A stretch of DNA of 5,073 bases from Elusimicrobiales bacterium (GTDB lineage: Bacteria; Elusimicrobiota; Elusimicrobia; Elusimicrobiales; Elusimicrobiaceae): assembly GCA_030540535.1 (NCBI GenBank), contig JAUNWB010000126.1, positions 1 through 5,073 of the forward strand, in the 5' to 3' direction. Each line of letters opens with the position of its first letter. Position 1 is the first letter of the stretch. Made by a program: the position numbers and the translations under genes. Below the pieces are notes generated by a model. It worked only from the letters and a program-made list of their open reading frames with translations, did not search any database and was not told the DNA's origin. Positions 5,061 to 5,073 of the stretch are shown one piece after another.

Positions 5061-5073
5061 TCGTTTTTTTTTT
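5024..5073 (+). terminator. Possible terminator: two hairpins and a T10 tract at the window edge
   Basis: CGCGGA...TCCGCG and GCCTGGAAGGC stack next to each other and are followed, after about 8 nt, by ten T (5064-5073). The gap before the T tract is longer than in a standard intrinsic terminator. It could end a plus-strand RNA covering the repeats, or be the edge of the next repeat. The window stops inside the tract. Confidence 0.3.

Overview
The window most resembles a gut Elusimicrobiota genome (Elusimicrobium or a relative). The main clue is the pilin-like gene at the left. Its N-terminal helix and its repaired VEKSRFM...[18 protein letters not shown] stretch look like the large type IV pilin-like families of that phylum. 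This is recognition from memory, not a search. The other genes are widespread bacterial housekeeping genes and do not fix the taxon.

Layout. Positions 1-150 hold a palindromic repeat and perhaps the tail of an upstream gene. Positions 155-782 (+) hold a broken type IV pilin-like gene. Its leader is split by a second palindromic repeat, and its body is frameshifted at an A7 run. A perfect 9-bp hairpin (787-808) separates it from a convergent five-gene minus-strand cluster. In transcription order that cluster is zapA (4564-4268), rarA (4263-3016), xseA (3015-1810), xseB (1796-1548) and tlyA (1558-797). The junctions are +4, 0, +13 and -11 nt, so this is almost certainly one operon. Positions 4565-5073 are non-coding and repeat-rich: a 20-bp direct repeat, a third palindromic element, and a degenerate direct-repeat pair with paired hairpins ending in a T10 tract at the window edge.

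How the genes work together. xseA and xseB encode both subunits of exonuclease VII, a single-strand DNase. rarA encodes an AAA+ clamp-loader-like ATPase that acts at stalled replication forks. zapA encodes an FtsZ-ring-associated protein. tlyA encodes an rRNA 2'-O-methyltransferase-like protein. The operon therefore joins cell division, fork and DNA repair, and ribosome modification. The xseA-xseB-tlyA order is familiar from other bacteria.

I found no undescribed defence or mobile system, no CRISPR array and no tRNA or rRNA. The most notable signal is a family of palindromic repeats (52-131, 168-285, 4723-4811) sharing one two-hairpin plan. One copy sits in frame inside the prepilin leader, with a possible 5-bp target duplication, and deleting it restores a normal [11 protein letters not shown] leader.
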